From Stagonosporopsis chrysanthemi (Eukaryota > Ascomycota > Dothideomycetes > Pleosporales > Didymellaceae): DNA of 11,794 nt. The notes under the pieces were generated by a model. The model had not been told where the DNA came from. It saw only the letters and a program-made list of their open reading frames with translations, and ran no database searches. This document shows, piece by piece, positions 9,303 to 11,794 of this stretch. A program made the position numbers and the translations under genes. How positions within the stretch are numbered: the first letter of the stretch is position 1; every line of letters begins with the position of its first letter. The stretch spans positions 1-11,794 of the forward strand of contig JAFISE010000380.1 of assembly GCA_022560025.1 (NCBI GenBank), given 5' to 3'.

Positions 9303-11214
9303 TAATTAAGAGTATTTAGCAAGCTATATTAACTAAGACCTATCTATATTAAGTTGCAGCTTAAAGCGCTTAAGCTATTTAATTCTAATAATACAATCTT
9401 ATAATCTAAAATCTATAATAATAAAAAGGCAGTTGTACACCTTTTAGCTATTAACTATAAGGTATAACTGTATATACTAGGTTATAGAAGAAGTAATTTA
9501 ATCCTAGAAACCTTTAACTTAAACTAAGAAGAGTAGCTTTTAGATAGGTTTATAGAGAAAAGTAGAAATAAAATAAGTAATATTAGAATTTAAAAACAAA
9601 AATCCTTAGGCACTAGTATTAATTAAGGATTAGAGTTAAACACTAAGCCTTTAGTTACAAAGAATAGTAGAAGTAAAGAAATAAAGTCTGCTAAACAAAT
9701 AAGATAGTAAGAGATTAGATAGATTATATTAGTTTAGGCCTAAGTAAAGTAATCTTCTTAGGCAAGACTATTTTCTATAGAGATTGTATTAGTCTTGTTA
9801 AAGTCTTCTTTAGTATTAACAAAGTCTTCTTGTTTTACCTTAATTTTGCGTACGCAGAGTACTATACAATTCTTAGTAAAGTGTCCTAGCTTCTTATAGT
9901 TATAGTAAGCTCTTTAAGTTATATCCTTTTTAAGTACAGGTATATTAGAAAGTTAGCAGGGTATAAGAGTACTCTAAGCAAAGTAAGTAGATTAGCTAAG
10001 AAAGGGGTAATCTTGTTAACTTGTTATAACAGAACTCTGTTTTACATCTAACTAAGGTGTTCTTGTTAATTTTAGGGGTTGCAAAACAGTATAGGTTAGC
10101 ATAGTAAAGTTGTTCCTTCTTTCTATATTGTAAGCAGTTAGGTATTCTACTATTTAAGAAAAGAAATTATACTATTACTACTTAAAGCCTAGATTAAGTA
10201 CTTAAATACTTAGAGAGATCTTAGTCTACATGTAGTAAAACTATTCTAATTAGAGTACTTTTTCTTTAATAGCTGTACTAAGGAAGCAGCTCTTAAAAGC
10301 AGAAAAAGCTTCTAATTTCTCTATTTAGAGTTAATTAAAAGCTGCTTAGCTTTCTGCTTACTTGTTTCTAGTAACAAAGTATATCTTAAAGAGCATAATT
10401 ATCTCTTCTACAGTATAAAAACAATCTATCTTATTATTAGAAAAGTACTAAGGTTCTAAGTATTCTTTAGCTAATCTAGATATATAACTCTAGACAAGGG
10501 CTATATATATATATATACTCTAATAGTAGTCTGTATTAATATTAAGTTAGTCTTAAATAGAAGCACACTATTGCTAAAAAGTAGAGTTACTTTTATTAGT
10601 AAGAACCTTAATATTAGGGGTCTTTTTAGAGAGCTTCTTGCATACTATAAGTACTAAGCTAGCTTTAGATAGCTGCCTTATAGTAGATTAATACAGTACA
10701 CCTATTAGTAGTGTTTCTATTGTAGGTAGAGAGCAATCTGCTAGAGCAAGGCTAGCACACAACTAAGCAAGTTCCTACTGTAGTTAAGCTATCTCTTCTA
10801 AGAGATTGTAGTAAGATAGCTTTAAATTAGATCTGTTGTTAGCAGAGGACAGTTGTGCTAATACAGAGCCTTAGGGGTGTCTAGCCCCTAATTAGTTTTA
10901 AGACTAAGTAGTAGGTCCTGTAGTAGTGCCTAATATTAGAGTTGTATCTAAATTAAGTAGGTTATTAATAGTCTCTAAGTGTCTATCTTAGTACAATCTA
11001 ACACAGCTTTTCTAAAGTTAATCCTAGAGTAGTAAGTTATAAGAAGTTCTAAACCTATAGGCTTTAGTTGTTAAAAGATCTTTAGTATCTTAACTGTTGT
11101 ATAAACAATTTAAAGACTTGTTTAGTTTAGGTATAATACAGACTCTAGCTGCACTTATATAAATAACTAAACAAAACTGTAGCAATATTATTATAAGGCT
11201 ATTACTAGCTAGAA
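9303..11214 (-). pseudogene. gag: Outer copy gag with zinc knuckle, and probable protease
   Basis: Equivalent to inner 5577-7480. The zinc knuckle is at 9866-9907 and reads YYNYKKLGHFTKNC. Here both N-terminal Cys are Tyr, while the Gly before His, which is Lys in the inner copy, is preserved as GGA. The two copies therefore complement each other when inferring the ancestor. Distance from knuckle to RT active site is 1,568 bases, identical to the inner copy. Near 11139 this copy has about four extra bases, and near 11167 one extra A. Many in-frame stops; no functional product. Confidence 0.75.
10502..10517. repeat. (TA)8 tract created by mutation, not by slippage
   Basis: This alternating TA run looks like a microsatellite. 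The equivalent 20 bases in the inner copy (6775-6794) read CTATACGCGCACGTACACTC, the same length with eight transitions separating them. The run is thus an alternating pyrimidine-purine CpG/CpA stretch whose C and G bases were turned into T and A. Confidence 0.85.
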
Positions 11215-11231
11215 CAAGTTTTAAAGTATAA

Positions 11232-11509
11232 TATAATAACACAGAATGCTAAAAGAGTCTAAATTGTATAGGTATTTGCTACAAAGTATATAAGAGCACT
11301 AGAATAAACTATAAGACTAGATCTCTATTCCTATAGGTCTTGTATAAAAAGATACTTTAAAACTATCTATTTAAACTCTGTAGAGACTTTTCTTCTTATA
11401 CCTAGAAGCTTAGAGAAGACTGTACTAAGAAGCAGTTAGAAGACAGATCTAAGTTAGGTAGTTGTTAGGTAGTATAAGGTAGGCTTAAGGAACTAGGCTT
11501 GTTTTTACA
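11232..11509 (-). repeat. 5' LTR of the outer element
   Basis: 278 bp, gap-free alignment to both inner LTRs with transitions only. Its plus-strand start is TATAAT where the intact end is TGTAAT, a G-to-A change at the terminus; it closes TTTTTACA. Because this is the 5' LTR of the outer copy, its partner 3' LTR and second target-site duplication lie left of position 1. The first five flanking bases, GATAC (11510-11514), are the expected duplication to look for there. Confidence 0.9.
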
Positions 11510-11794
11510 GATACGTACGTAGTAATACTTGCTAGTTATTTACTTAGAATGCTAATAGCAATTGCTATAAAATATAATCTTAAACTAAAATAGTAAGATG
11601 TTATAAATATATTTATCTATACAGCTATTAACTACAAAATATATATAAAGATACTAAGAAGATACTAAAAGACAAGTACTTTACTAAAGGTATAAAAAGC
11701 TTTATATAGACTTTATATCTCTCTCTTGTTATAGTAGAAAGAATTTATAGTAATATTAGCTAGGATTAGATTTAAACAAGTACTATAAGAGCTA
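11510..11794. other. Flanking AT-rich DNA, no gene seen
   Basis: This is unrelated to the element as far as I can see, and more AT-rich, with TATA and AAAG strings. It shows the same absence of CCA/TGG and TCA/TGA while GCA, TGC and ACA persist, so it has probably undergone the same mutation process. It may belong to another repeat, or have been mutated as neighbour of one. No coding frame, RNA gene or repeat boundary could be identified. Confidence 0.5.

Larger units (their letters stand above)
1..11509 (-). mobile_element. Outer (older) Ty3/gypsy chromovirus copy, 3' part outside window, interrupted by the inner copy
   Basis: The segments 1-544 and 7779-11509 belong to one retrotransposon split by the insertion at 545-7778. 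The join is shown by the inner copy, which reads without a break through the equivalent position (about 4053). From inner 4053 to about 7405 the two copies stay collinear at a constant offset of 3,726 bases, so they have no net indel over 3.3 kb. Near 11139 and 11167 the outer copy gains about 5 bases in total. It also lacks 49 bases equivalent to inner 3561-3609. The 5' LTR is at 11232-11509; integrase distal part, chromodomain and 3' LTR lie beyond position 1. I found no TCA/TGA in it, against about ten in the inner copy, which fits its being older and more heavily mutated. Confidence 0.9.

Noticed and set aside
10501..10520. True microsatellite
   Set aside because: The homologous inner segment has the same length and a CpG-rich sequence, so slippage is not needed.
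545..11509. Tandem or segmental duplication of one element
   Set aside because: The exact CTCCT duplication at both LTR ends and the clean continuation of the interrupted pol show an insertion.
1..11794. A genetic code in which TAG (and TAA) is read as Trp or Gln
   Set aside because: Stops at Trp positions are frequent, but catalytic Asp, Cys and His are also lost, both stop types appear in all domains, and copies differ by transitions. This is mutational decay, not recoding.
1..11794. Ordinary CpG methylation decay as the only cause
   Set aside because: Most changed sites are CpA/TpG with a pyrimidine before the C, and some CpG remain (for example 1145-1150, 6781-6788), so CpG deamination alone does not explain the pattern.
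1..11794. CRISPR array, tRNA, rRNA or bacterial operon
   Set aside because: No spaced direct repeats, no tRNA or rRNA core motifs, and no intact coding frames; the repeats present are LTRs and nested element copies.

Overview
The window holds no intact gene. It is a degenerate, repeat-derived region most consistent with a filamentous ascomycete (Pezizomycotina) whose repeats have been hit by repeat-induced point mutation (RIP). Every protein trace is broken by in-frame TAG/TAA codons, mostly where Trp or Gln is expected. Related copies differ almost only by C/T and G/A transitions. On reading the whole window I found no CCA/TGG trinucleotide and about ten TCA/TGA, while GCA/TGC and ACA/TGT are common. 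The host species cannot be named from this.

Two copies of one Ty3/gypsy LTR retrotransposon are present, both encoded on the minus strand and nested one inside the other. The inner copy is complete, 545-7778 (7,234 bp), with 278-bp LTRs at 545-822 (3' LTR) and 7501-7778 (5' LTR), flanked on both sides by the 5-bp target-site duplication CTCCT (540-544 and 7779-7783). It interrupts the RNase H region of an older, outer copy. That copy's pieces are 1-544 and 7779-11509, including its 5' LTR at 11232-11509; the rest lies to the left of position 1. Position 11510 onward is AT-rich flanking DNA with no recognised gene.

Read on the minus strand, the inner element runs: 5' LTR, gag-like region, a CCHC zinc knuckle (6140-6181), a probable protease region, then in another frame reverse transcriptase (YLDN at 4602-4613), RNase H, integrase (zinc region, then D-x59-N-x35-E) and a C-terminal chromodomain (about 2232-2377). 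It is therefore a chromovirus. Next come a 1.3-kb stretch, a polypurine tract (826-836) and the 3' LTR. The 1.3-kb stretch contains an unexplained coding-like frame on the plus strand, opposite to pol (about 1313-2036), ending in a coiled-coil-like segment and preceded by a fungal-type intron candidate (1253-1312).

The points of most interest are the same-family nested insertion with a perfect target-site duplication, the unusually sharp trinucleotide context of the mutation process and its predictable protein effects, a (TA)n tract made by mutation from a CpG-rich precursor, a frame change between protease and RT shared by both copies, and the antisense coding-like block.
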